Under the pieces are notes generated by a model, which searched no databases, was not told the origin of the DNA, and saw only the letters and a program-made list of their open reading frames with translations. A program made the translations under genes and the position numbers. Positions 45,706 through 53,550 of a DNA stretch of 64,000 bases are shown piece by piece. This DNA comes from Virgibacillus dokdonensis (GTDB lineage Bacteria > Bacillota > Bacilli > Bacillales > Amphibacillaceae), in NCBI RefSeq assembly GCF_900166595.1, contig NZ_LT745763.1, forward strand, positions 529,315 to 593,314. Reading direction: 5' to 3'. Within the stretch, counting starts at the first letter, position 1. Every line of letters starts with the position of its first letter.

Positions 45706-46098
45706 ATGGAATTTAAAACAGGAATTATACCGAATGAACTAACTTTTGGTGACTTATTTTTTATGGGGTTGAAAAGAGAGAAGATGTTTTTTGACCGAGA
45801 TAAAAATGAAAGAACAGATAAACTGGAATCAAGGGTTTATAATCTTGCTTCATCCACTCAAAAAGAGCAAATTGAGGTGACTATACCGGAATATGTTGAT
45901 TTAAAAGAGATTGATTTTAACAAACAGGTGACCCTAAAAAATCCTGTCATTAAAGCAAGAGCACAAGCAAATGGAAATTTTGCTAATGTTGTATGGACTG
46001 TTGAAGCAGAGGATATTGTAGAGGTTGGTAGTTCGGGTGGTGTGAAGAAAAATGAACCGAGTAAAGAGCCTGTGGGAGCAGGAACGGATAAAAAATAG
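45706..46098 (+). CDS. helP: Helicase processivity factor HelP-like (DUF961)
   Basis: 130 residues of the YdcP/DUF961 family (MEFKTGIIPNELTFGDLFFM... YNLASSTQKEQIEVTIPEYVDLKEIDF... VKARAQANGNFANVVWTVEAEDIV-type core). In ICEBs1, HelP helps the host helicase PcrA unwind the nicked element for replication and transfer. AGGGAGAG precedes the ATG. Located immediately upstream of conQ, as in ICEBs1. A terminator-like hairpin follows. Confidence 0.88.
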   Translation: MEFKTGIIPNELTFGDLFFMGLKREKMFFDRDKNERTDKLESRVYNLASSTQKEQIEVTIPEYVDLKEIDFNKQVTLKNPVIKARAQANGNFANVVWTVEAEDIVEVGSSGGVKKNEPSKEPVGAGTDKK

Positions 46099-46107
46099 TA
46101 GAGTAAT

Positions 46108-46145
46108 AGCGTGCTAGTTATAAATTAATTGGCACGCTTTTTTTT
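46108..46145 (+). terminator. Terminator-like hairpin between helP and conQ
   Basis: Arms AGCGTGC and GCACGCT followed by eight T. It lies inside the conjugation gene series, 10 bp after the helP stop. Confidence 0.8.
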
Positions 46146-46189
46146 GTTCAATTATTTTAGAGAGGACTGAGATTTCTCTGTAAAAGAAG

Positions 46190-47058
46190 GTGATAAGGAT
46201 TGAATTTTTAAAGAAACGCCTTTGGAAATATCGTGGCATAAGAATAACGCCGAAAATGGAACATGGAGTGTTAATAGCAGGATTAAGCATATTTATTCCT
46301 GTTTTTTTATTGAGTATTTTTTTCTGTTATAAAACTGGAATGAGCAATGTTGCCGAATGGTTCACTTGGGACTATTTGAAAAACATTAAAGGTTGGAATT
46401 GGGCGTACATTGGAAAAGGATTTGTTATATCTTTTATAGTTGGCGCAATGACTGTTTTATTAGCTTATTTTGTTTTCTTTGAAAAGTATAGGCGTATTTG
46501 GCATAGGCAAAAAATAGCAAGAATGTTTATATCTAATCGTTTTATCGAAAAAGAAAGCTATTCAACGGAATCAAAATGGAGTTTTAGTGATAAGACTGTT
46601 ACGAAATCAAAATTAACCTACTTCCCAAAAGCCTATTACAAAATAAATAAAGGATATATTGAATTTAGAGTGGCTATGGATATGAGCCGATTTCAAGAAA
46701 GGTTTTTAAAGTTAGGGGATGAACTAGAAAACGGTTTATATTGTACTTTAGTTGACAGGGAATTGGAAGAAAATTTCGTTTGTTATAAATTAATGTATGA
46801 TGTACAACGAAACCGTATTTCTATTCATGATGTGACTGTTAAAAATGGCTCTATGAAGCTTATGGAACATATTGAATGGAAGTTTGATGAATTACCTCAT
46901 ATGTTGATTGCTGGTGGTACTGGTGGAGGGAAGACTTATTTCATTTTGACCATGATTGAAGCTTTATTGAAGTCGGATGCTGAATTGCGGATATTAGACC
47001 CAAAAAATGCAGACCTTGCAGACTTAGAATCGGTCATGCCTGAAAAAACTGTTTTTAG
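46190..47058 (+). CDS. conQ: Coupling protein ConQ, exon 1
   Basis: FtsK/HerA-type ATPase that delivers the relaxase-DNA complex to the transfer channel. Exon 1 has two N-terminal TM segments (GVLIAGLSIFIPVFLLSIFF and GKGFVISFIVGAMTVLLAYF) and the Walker A motif in MLIAGGTGGGKTYF. It stops being ConQ at 47058, where a group II intron starts. Joined to 48956-49526 it gives 479 residues in frame, close to the 480 of ICEBs1 ConQ. The GTG start at 46190 is provisional because AGAAGG lies immediately before it. Confidence 0.88.
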
Positions 47059-48955
47059 GTGCGCCCTGCATGGGCGAAAACTTGGTGGTGAAAGTCCACT
47101 ACAGGCATGGCAGTAGGAACTGTTAGCGAAAGACAAGGTGGCTATCGCGAGGTAGTGGCTGAAGGAAGTCGGACGCAAACTCCTGAACTGACGAACAGAA
47201 ACTAGATAGAAGGCTGAATTAGGTCGGATAAGGTTGCCTAACAAACTGAAGTCCAATACTGCCCGAAACCTATACAGTAAATCTAGCAGTTACATGGGAG
47301 GAAAGTTTTCGCTCTTACCGGGGGAGGTCTTGTGAGGGTGCAGTGGGAGTTGAATGATAACAAACCAGCACAACCAAGACGATGACGTCTTGGTGAATCA
47401 CAAGAAGTCAGCAGAGGTCATAGTAATGTTACTTGACGAAACATGAAGGACCGAACAATAGTCGTTTTGAAAGCTCTAGGAGGTGTGTAAGGTGCGACAA
47501 CTGCAGAAAACAGGAGAATCTGGCTATCGGCAGAGAGATAGTGTGGAACATGAAGGGTATGTCGAAGCGCATAGTGGCTTACATGGTGAAAAGAACAATC
47601 AAAATGGTGTATCCAATCTGTTTGAAAGAATCCTGTCAAGGAACAATCTCAATCAAGCTTACCTTCAAGTCGTCAGAAATAAGGGGGCAGCCGGTGTAGA
47701 CGGTATGACGTGCGACCAACTACTTCCATACTTGAAGGAACATAAAGAGGAACTATTACTCCAGTTATATCAAGAAAAATACAAACCGCAACCCGTCCTG
47801 CGGGTTGAAATCCCGAAACCAGACGGTGGAAAGAGAAAACTGGGGATTCCGACAGTCATCGACCGGATGCTTCAACAAGCGATTAACCAAGTGCTCCAAC
47901 CAATATTTGAACCAAAGTTCTCCGATAATAGTTTTGGGTTTCGTCCAAAACGTAGTGCACATCAAGCCATCATACGGGCAAAGTCATACTACGAACAAGG
48001 GTACAAATATGTGGTGGATTTGGATATGAAATCCTACTTCGATACGGTAAATCATGACAAACTGATGTATTTCGTGGAAAAACAGATAGATGATAAGCGC
48101 GTGCTTCGCTTGGTAAGACAGTATTTATTGAGTGGAATTATGATAAACGGTATCTTTGAGAAATCGGAAGAAGGAACGCCGCAAGGTGGAAACTTATCGC
48201 CGTTACTCAGTAATATTTATCTGAATGAATTAGACCAACGATTAGAAAAGCGTGGTCACAGATTCGTCCGCTATGCGGACGACTGTAATATCTATGTGAA
48301 AAGCAGGAGAGCAGGATATCGGGTAATGGATAATATAACGAACTTTCTTGAGAAGGATCTGAGTTTAACTGTTAACCGAGAAAAGAGTGCGGTTGGAAGT
48401 CCTTTGAAACGTAAGTTTCTTGGCTTCTGCTTATTAGCTACGAAGAAGGGTGTCAAAATTCGTCCGCATAATAAAGCGAAAGTGACCGTCAAAAGGAAAC
48501 TCAAGCGGATCACCAAACGCAATCGTGGACGACATCTCGAAGTGATTCTTAAAGAAATCCAACAACTTATGACAGGTTGGATAAACTACTATGGCATAGG
48601 GGAAATGAAAGGATTTATAAAGAATCTCAATGGATGGTTGAAGCGAAGAATTAGACAATATCTCTGGAAGCAGTGGAAAAACCCACGCACAAAAAGGAAA
48701 AATCTAATTCGCTTAGGTATCGATAAACATAAAGCTTATGAATGGTCGAATACAAGAAAGGGCTACTGGGTTATATCCAGTAGTTATGTACTCCATCGTT
48801 CATTAACAGATAAAGAACTGGCATCGAGAGGATATAAAGACATCGCTCTACAATACCAGTTCGTACACTCAAACTATTGAACCGCCGTATACCGAACGGT
48901 ACGTACGGTGGTGTGAGAGGGGCGTAAAGTTACTTAACTTTTCCCTCTACTCGAT
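47059..48955 (+). mobile_element. Group II intron inserted in conQ
   Basis: 1897 bp. The 5' end GTGCGCCCTGCATGGG matches the group II GUGYG boundary. The 3' end shows a domain V-like hairpin (CCGCCGTA...TACGGTGG, about 48883-48911), then a domain VI-like hairpin (GAGAGGG...CCCTCT, about 48915-48948), ending CTCGAT. Removing it joins GTTTTTAG to TAGGAAAAATGG and restores the conQ frame (V-F-S-R-K-N). The intron sits in sense orientation, so it can splice from the mRNA. Confidence 0.92.
47492..48880 (+). CDS. ltrA: Group II intron reverse transcriptase/maturase
   Basis: 462-residue intron-encoded protein. RT motifs visible are GAAGVDGMT, IPKPDGGKRKLGIPTVIDRM, YVVDLDMKSYFDTVNHDKL, EGTPQGGNLSPLLSNIYLN and the catalytic FVRYADDCNIYV. 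A group II maturase domain follows (LMTGWINYYGIGEMKGF, WSNTRKGYW). The protein ends shortly after, with no HNH endonuclease domain. GTG at 47492 is preceded by AGGAGG at 8 nt. It is expected to aid splicing and mobility; without the endonuclease, retrohoming likely uses replication forks. Confidence 0.95.
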   Translation: MRQLQKTGESGYRQRDSVEHEGYVEAHSGLHGEKNNQNGVSNLFERILSRNNLNQAYLQVVRNKGAAGVDGMTCDQLLPYLKEHKEELLLQLYQEKYKPQPVLRVEIPKPDGGKRKLGIPTVIDRMLQQAINQVLQPIFEPKFSDNSFGFRPKRSAHQAIIRAKSYYEQGYKYVVDLDMKSYFDTVNHDKLMYFVEKQIDDKRVLRLVRQYLLSGIMINGIFEKSEEGTPQGGNLSPLLSNIYLNELDQRLEKRGHRFVRYADDCNIYVKSRRAGYRVMDNITNFLEKDLSLTVNREKSAVGSPLKRKFLGFCLLATKKGVKIRPHNKAKVTVKRKLKRITKRNRGRHLEVILKEIQQLMTGWINYYGIGEMKGFIKNLNGWLKRRIRQYLWKQWKNPRTKRKNLIRLGIDKHKAYEWSNTRKGYWVISSSYVLHRSLTDKELASRGYKDIALQYQFVHSNY

Positions 48956-49526
48956 TAGGAAAAATGGAATTAAAATGACTTTGAAGAAAGCAAGAGAAGA
49001 AATGCATGAACGTTCCGAAAGAATGAAAAACATGCCGAATTATAAAACAGGTGGAAATTATGCAAGTGTGGGCATGAAGCCACTCTTTGTTATTTTTGAT
49101 GAATATGTAGCATTTATGGAAATGTTAGACCATAGAGAGAAGCAAGAAGTATTGGAGGATATGAAGCAATTAACTATGCTGGGTCGTCAGGCGGGTGTAT
49201 TTCTTATTTTGGCAAACCAACGTCCTGACGCAAAATATTTGGCAGATGGAATAAGAGACCAGTTTAATTTTCGTGTAGCATTAGGTAGAAACAGCGAAAC
49301 AGGATATGGAATGATGTTTGGAGATGTTGATAATACATTTGTAAATAAGCGTATAAAAGGGCGTGGCTATGCCGATTATGGTGCTTCTATCATTACAGAA
49401 TTCTATACACCATTAGTGCCTAGAGGATATGACTTTTTAAAGGAGATAGGAAAAGCAACGCCGAAAATGGAGGTTGCGCCAGCGACGACAGTCGCAAGCG
49501 ACAGCGAAAAGCAACCGGAATTGTAG
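48956..49526 (+). CDS. conQ: Coupling protein ConQ, exon 2
   Basis: Second exon of the coupling ATPase. It has Walker B (LFVIFDEYVAFMEML) and the downstream ATPase elements GRQAGVFLILANQRPDAKYLADGIRDQF and GRNSETGYGMMFGD. The first base completes the codon split by the intron. An ATG at 48975 with no good ribosome site could in principle start a fragment, but that would lack Walker A. It ends 24 bp before nicK. Confidence 0.88.
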
Positions 49527-49549
49527 GCGTGGAGGAAGGAGCGTAGCGG

Positions 49550-50596
49550 ATGACGACATCAAACCCCCCCTACTCTAACAGGGGGGTACAAAATACAAAA
49601 AATGAAGAAAACCCTTTAGTATCAATGATTGACTATTTAAGGGTATCGTTTAAAACGCATAATGTCGATTTGATATTAGAAAAAGTGCTTCATCTAAAAA
49701 AAGAATATATGGAGCATAAAGAAAGTGGTTTTTATGGATATGTAGGCACATATCAACTGGATAATATTAAAGTATTATATTCTCATGGTTCAGATGTGCG
49801 TGGAACACTTATTGAATTAAGTGGTCAAGGTTGCCGTCAATTTGAAACTTTTTTAAAAGCTAGGAAAGTAACGTGGTTCGATTTTTTTAGAGATTGTAAG
49901 AAAAATGGTGGGAAATTTCCTCGATTAGATATTTCGATTGACGATAAAAAAACATATTTTGAAATACCTATGCTTTTTGACAAGATAAGAAATGGCGAAG
50001 CGATTTCCCGATTTAAAAAAACTGATTATAATGGCTCGTTATCAATGGAAGATGGTGAACAGGGCGGTACGACACTTTATTTTGGTTCAAAAAAACATTC
50101 TGAAGTCTATTTCTGTTTTTATCAGAAAAACTATGAGCAATCGGAAAAGTATGGAATCCCTTTAGAAGAACTTGGAGACTGGAATAGATATGAATTAAGA
50201 TTTAAAGATGATAGGGCGAATGCTGTTGTATCAGAACTTATAAAAAGTGAAAGCATGTTACCAGTTGCTAAGGGAATCATTAAGAATTATTTACGTTTTG
50301 TGGATAAGGATAATGATTTAAATAGAGGGCGTTGGAAAACTTCTCATTTTTGGGAAGTTTTTTTAGGTGATGTTGAAAGGTTAAAAATTTTTACGAAACC
50401 GCAAGAAGATTTTTATCAAAAGTCTCGAAATTGGTATATGAATCAAGCGGCTAGAACAAGAAAAATGATAAAACTGGTGGAAGATACAAAAGGAATTTCT
50501 GATTTAGAAGATTTTGAGGAAGAATTAGAACTAAACGAAAAGCAAGAGCATATGATGTTGGTTTATCTTGCACAGCCGGAAGAAATGATTGTTTAA
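49550..50596 (+). CDS. nicK: Relaxase NicK (MobT/Rep_trans family)
   Basis: 348-residue rolling-circle-type relaxase that nicks oriT and becomes attached to the transferred strand. Similar in size to ICEBs1 NicK. Readable conserved pieces are MIDYLRVSFKTHNVD, KVTWFDFFRDCKKNGGKFPRLDISIDDKK, YFGSKKHSEVYFCFYQKNYEQ and WNRYELRFKDDRA. The catalytic Tyr is probably in the Y-rich segment around CFYQKNYEQ. The first codons include the oriT inverted repeat. Confidence 0.9.
   Translation: MTTSNPPYSNRGVQNTKNEENPLVSMIDYLRVSFKTHNVDLILEKVLHLKKEYMEHKESGFYGYVGTYQLDNIKVLYSHGSDVRGTLIELSGQGCRQFETFLKARKVTWFDFFRDCKKNGGKFPRLDISIDDKKTYFEIPMLFDKIRNGEAISRFKKTDYNGSLSMEDGEQGGTTLYFGSKKHSEVYFCFYQKNYEQSEKYGIPLEELGDWNRYELRFKDDRANAVVSELIKSESMLPVAKGIIKNYLRFVDKDNDLNRGRWKTSHFWEVFLGDVERLKIFTKPQEDFYQKSRNWYMNQAARTRKMIKLVEDTKGISDLEDFEEELELNEKQEHMMLVYLAQPEEMIV
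49563..49587 (+). other. oriT nick region
   Basis: A run ACCCCCCC, then TACTCTAACA, then GGGGGGT, forming a GC-rich inverted repeat in otherwise AT-rich DNA. ICEBs1 oriT has the same design with a CGCTAACA-type centre, adjacent to nicK. Here it lies inside the first 13 codons of nicK. Nicking is expected in the central segment. Confidence 0.85.
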
Positions 50597-50617
50597 TGTT
50601 TTTCCCCTTTTGAGGTA

Positions 50618-51091
50618 GTGATATTGGGACGCCGTGTGGGGGCGGAACCCCACGAACTTAACGTCATTTGTTATGGAAAAGGGCTGATATTAACGAACGA
50701 CAGGGCAAGCGGTTTTGTCGGTACAATAGTAAGAGACAAGTCAAGTTTATTTAAATCCCTTTTGAGTATAGTTGACTTGGTGACCATCAAGCACCGACAA
50801 AAAATCGGAAAGCAAGGGGGAAAGGGTGGAGATTTTTTAGGCGGTTTTCCTAAAAAATACTACCCGAACCTTGCTTGGAGATTAGTTACTATGTTAGGTG
50901 GTGAAAATGTGGACCACGCAATTCAGAATTTGAAATCCTATATGAGTGCAACGCTTGATTTGCATAGAGACCTTGGCCAGCCAGAAGATGTTTATAGAGA
51001 TGAAATAAAGGCGTATGTATGTGCTATAAATGCTTTGGAACTTTATTATTATGAAGAAAAAAGAACAAAACTAGAATTTGTTTTGAGTTAA
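50618..51091 (+). CDS. Hypothetical protein after nicK; 5' part may be non-coding
   Basis: An open frame of up to 157 codons. The C-terminal part (KKYYPNLAWRLVTMLGG, HAIQNLKSYMSATLDLHRDLGQ, DVYRDEIKAYVCAINALEL) looks protein-like. The 5' 200 bp is rich in hairpins and may be a single-strand origin rather than coding. If translated from the start, TTG at 50624 has the better-spaced GAGG. A later ATG at 50890 lacks a good site. Family not recognised. Confidence 0.5.
   Translation: MILGRRVGAEPHELNVICYGKGLILTNDRASGFVGTIVRDKSSLFKSLLSIVDLVTIKHRQKIGKQGGKGGDFLGGFPKKYYPNLAWRLVTMLGGENVDHAIQNLKSYMSATLDLHRDLGQPEDVYRDEIKAYVCAINALELYYYEEKRTKLEFVLS
50624..50830. other. Candidate single-strand origin (sso)
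   Basis: Immediately after the relaxase gene. Contains a perfect hairpin GTGGGG-GCGGAA-CCCCAC (50636-50653) and CAAGTCAA...TTGACTTG arms (50737-50779), in unusually GC-rich DNA for this element. ICEBs1 and rolling-circle plasmids carry an sso near the relaxase gene. Confidence 0.4.
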
Positions 51092-51101
51092 TGGAAGGAA
51101 G

Positions 51102-51401
51102 GTGAAAAAAATAATTCCACTTATTTTGAATCAAGCTGTATTGATAGGAGCCTTGGAAAGGGAAAAATTGATTAATCATAAATCTGTCATTTTAGAAAAG
51201 TTGAGAGAAGAGATGCAGGGTATTGATAATTCCCTCTATATTGAAATGGACGTGTATTTTTATCATAAGAATGAACAAGAAGAAGATAAAACATATCATT
51301 GTATATTTGCGAATGTTTCTCATAGACAGAACAAAGTAACGGGAAAACCAAAAAATGCAATTATAGCAGTGGAGTTTCTTGTATTGGAGGTTCATGAATA
51401 A
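51102..51401 (+). CDS. Hypothetical ICE protein
   Basis: 99 residues from GTG. Alpha/beta-looking, with no TM segment. Readable parts are LIGALEREKLINHKSVILEK and VTGKPKNAIIAVEFLVLEVH. No named family recognised. Tightly packed with neighbours: the next gene starts within its last codon. ICEBs1 has small genes of unknown function in the same place (ydcS/ydcT/yddA region). Confidence 0.7.
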   Translation: MKKIIPLILNQAVLIGALEREKLINHKSVILEKLREEMQGIDNSLYIEMDVYFYHKNEQEEDKTYHCIFANVSHRQNKVTGKPKNAIIAVEFLVLEVHE

Positions 51402-51709
51402 TGAAAATGAAGTCGATACCCGAATCTTTTAAGGAATTAGGCTTTACTGTAGGTATTCCTAAAAATAGGGAAGGAGAAAAACATTCTTTTTATCAAGCTT
51501 ATGTAAAAGATTTATCTAAAAATACATCTTTGATTGTTGAAGGATATAGAAGGCAAGGATATTCAACCTATCGTTTTTCTTTTTATAAAGCTACCTATAT
51601 AGATAATGGTAAGAAAATAAATGAAAAAGTGTATTTGGAAAATGCTTCACCACTGGAGGTATTACAGAGGGTAACATCTTTTGTAGATTATATTGAGAGG
51701 AGTTCATAA
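51401..51709 (+). CDS. Hypothetical ICE protein
   Basis: 102 residues, soluble, beginning MKMKSIPESFKELGFTVGIP and ending PLEVLQRVTSFVDYIERSS. Overlaps its neighbours by single bases on both sides (TAATG), so it is translated with conB. Function unknown; occupies the position just before conB. Confidence 0.75.
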   Translation: MKMKSIPESFKELGFTVGIPKNREGEKHSFYQAYVKDLSKNTSLIVEGYRRQGYSTYRFSFYKATYIDNGKKINEKVYLENASPLEVLQRVTSFVDYIERSS

Positions 51710-52755
51710 TGAGTATAAAAGATAAATTAAAAAAGAATAAAGTTGTTGATAAAATTGAACAAATTGAACGACCAAAAAAAGAGAAAAGTCCTGTGCGCAA
51801 AGATACATCAAAGCGAACAGCTTTTTTTATTTGGTCATTAATTTTAGGAATGTTATTTTTAGCGACAATTTCAGTGTTATTGTCTTTAAACACTCGTTCC
51901 ACTTTGAATGAAACAAATAAATTGGTCCAGGCGAATGAGGATAAGGAAGTGATAGAAGAAATTCCTGTTGAATCTGCAAATGAATTTCTATCCAATTTTA
52001 TCAAGGAATATATTAATGTTTCTAATGAAAGTGAAGCTTTGCAAGAAAGAGCAAATCGTTTAAAGGAATATATGGTTTTTAATGACACGTTTAATGATGA
52101 AAAAAATTCTTTGTACAACTTAGACAATGTGAATGGTACTAGACAGTTAGAATCTTTGAACCTTTTTCATATTGAAGATGAAGGGGAAAGAAGTCTTTTT
52201 CAATATAAGGTTACATTTAAAAATGAATTGCAAAGGGAAGTAGAAAAAGAGGTTGTTAAGGGTGAGGGTAAAAATAAAAAAAAGGAAATTGAAATCGAAA
52301 TTGAAACAGAGGAAGAAAAAAACACCTTGTTGTTAAATATTCCTATTGTTTATGAAAAAGGTTTGTTTAGCGTTCAATCCGTTCCATATTTTACGGAAGT
52401 TCCCTCTTTAGCTGGGAACATAGAATATGAAAAGAAAGAGGTTGACTTAGAAGAATATACCGGGAATGAAAAAGAAAATATCAATGAATTTCTAAATACT
52501 TTTTTTGAAAAGTATGCTACAGAACCAGTTGACGAAATGGCGTATCTGATGGATGACCCACAAACGTTAAATGGTTCTTTTTTATTTGAAGAAATAAGAA
52601 ATTTAAAAATCTATGTAGATGGCAAACATTACAAGGCAACGATGGAGGTGGTGTTTAGAGACGAATTGACAAATATACAACAAGTTAATCCAGTAGAAAT
52701 GACGATTTCTAAAACTGGAAGAAATTATTATGTGAAAAATTTTATTTATAATTAG
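51709..52755 (+). CDS. conB: Conjugation protein ConB (VirB8/TcpC-like)
   Basis: 348 residues. A cytoplasmic basic N-terminus is followed by one TM (TAFFIWSLILGMLFLATISVLLSL, about 40-62) and an extracellular region with two repeats of the NTF2-like fold (NEFLSNFIKEYINVS... and NEFLNTFFEKYATEP...). This matches the TcpC/ConB family of Gram-positive type IV secretion channels. It should form part of the channel outside the membrane. Confidence 0.88.
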   Translation: MSIKDKLKKNKVVDKIEQIERPKKEKSPVRKDTSKRTAFFIWSLILGMLFLATISVLLSLNTRSTLNETNKLVQANEDKEVIEEIPVESANEFLSNFIKEYINVSNESEALQERANRLKEYMVFNDTFNDEKNSLYNLDNVNGTRQLESLNLFHIEDEGERSLFQYKVTFKNELQREVEKEVVKGEGKNKKKEIEIEIETEEEKNTLLLNIPIVYEKGLFSVQSVPYFTEVPSLAGNIEYEKKEVDLEEYTGNEKENINEFLNTFFEKYATEPVDEMAYLMDDPQTLNGSFLFEEIRNLKIYVDGKHYKATMEVVFRDELTNIQQVNPVEMTISKTGRNYYVKNFIYN

Positions 52756-52767
52756 GAGGAATGAAAA

Positions 52768-53016
52768 ATGGACTTTTTTAATCACTTGGTTTTGGCTGCT
52801 GATTTGCCTACTTTAGGAGGAATTGAGAATTGGGCGTTGGAAATTGTTCAGCAAGCGATAGTCATTATTATTATTTTCCTAGTCACAAAACATCTAGCCA
52901 AATTTAAATTTGGTGCGATTATTGTGTGCTGTATCGTTGGAGGAATTGTTTATTTTGTAGTTCGGAATTGGGACACAGTTGCCGGTTGGATTGAAGCCTT
53001 CATGAATAAGCTGTAA
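52768..53016 (+). CDS. conC: Conjugation membrane protein ConC
   Basis: 82-residue protein with two TM helices (AIVIIIIFLVTKHLAKF and FGAIIVCCIVGGIVYFVV) and a short C-terminal segment. Size and location between conB and conD match ICEBs1 ConC. GGAGGAATG spacing before the ATG is good. Confidence 0.85.
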   Translation: MDFFNHLVLAADLPTLGGIENWALEIVQQAIVIIIIFLVTKHLAKFKFGAIIVCCIVGGIVYFVVRNWDTVAGWIEAFMNKL

Positions 53017-53028
53017 GAGAGTGATAAT

Positions 53029-53550
53029 ATGGCAGAGAAAAAAGAAAGTAGAGTGGTATATAACTATAGAAGGGCTTTAAGGGAACCAAAGAAAATTAGG
53101 CAGATAACAGATAATTATTATCTGCCTTTTACAATTGAATTGATTCCTGCATTAAATTTTGTGGTCTTTCTAATTATCACATTTTTAGCAGGTTGGATAA
53201 TAAGGAAATTTTATCCGTATGCATTTTCGAATACGTGGTTTATATTTTTAATTTGTGTTCCGTTATTTTTTACGTGGCTTGTAACGAAAATTAAGCCGGA
53301 AGGCAAAAATATTTATATGTTCATTTATGATTATGTCAAATATTTATTCGGGATAAAAATTCCTAAAAAAAAGTTTTGTAATGGGAAAGAAGTAGAGTGG
53401 ATGAATGAGAAAAAAATAACATTTAAAGAATGTGTATGGGTGGTGGATAAAGAGAATGACCAAACTGAAACCAGCGTTGAAAACAATAAAGAACAATATG
53501 CTATTAACGAGAACGGGAGACGTGTTCGCATATTATCGAATAAAAAGTGA
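53029..53550 (+). CDS. conD: Conjugation membrane protein ConD (TcpE family)
   Basis: 173 residues with two TM helices (FVVFLIITFLAGWIIRKFY and NTWFIFLICVPLFFTWLVTKI) after the conserved N-terminal VVYNYRRALREPKKI. It resembles TcpE/ConD. Its last 32 codons overlap the start of conE in another frame, an overlap of 95 bp. Confidence 0.87.
   Translation: MAEKKESRVVYNYRRALREPKKIRQITDNYYLPFTIELIPALNFVVFLIITFLAGWIIRKFYPYAFSNTWFIFLICVPLFFTWLVTKIKPEGKNIYMFIYDYVKYLFGIKIPKKKFCNGKEVEWMNEKKITFKECVWVVDKENDQTETSVENNKEQYAINENGRRVRILSNKK

Noticed and set aside
47433..47699. 88-codon frame at the start of the group II intron
   Set aside because: It overlaps the reverse-transcriptase frame, which has the ribosome binding site and all family motifs.
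48975..49526. Independent short gene for the C-terminal half of ConQ
   Set aside because: Splicing at 47058/48956 gives a single full-length frame, and the internal ATG lacks a ribosome binding site.
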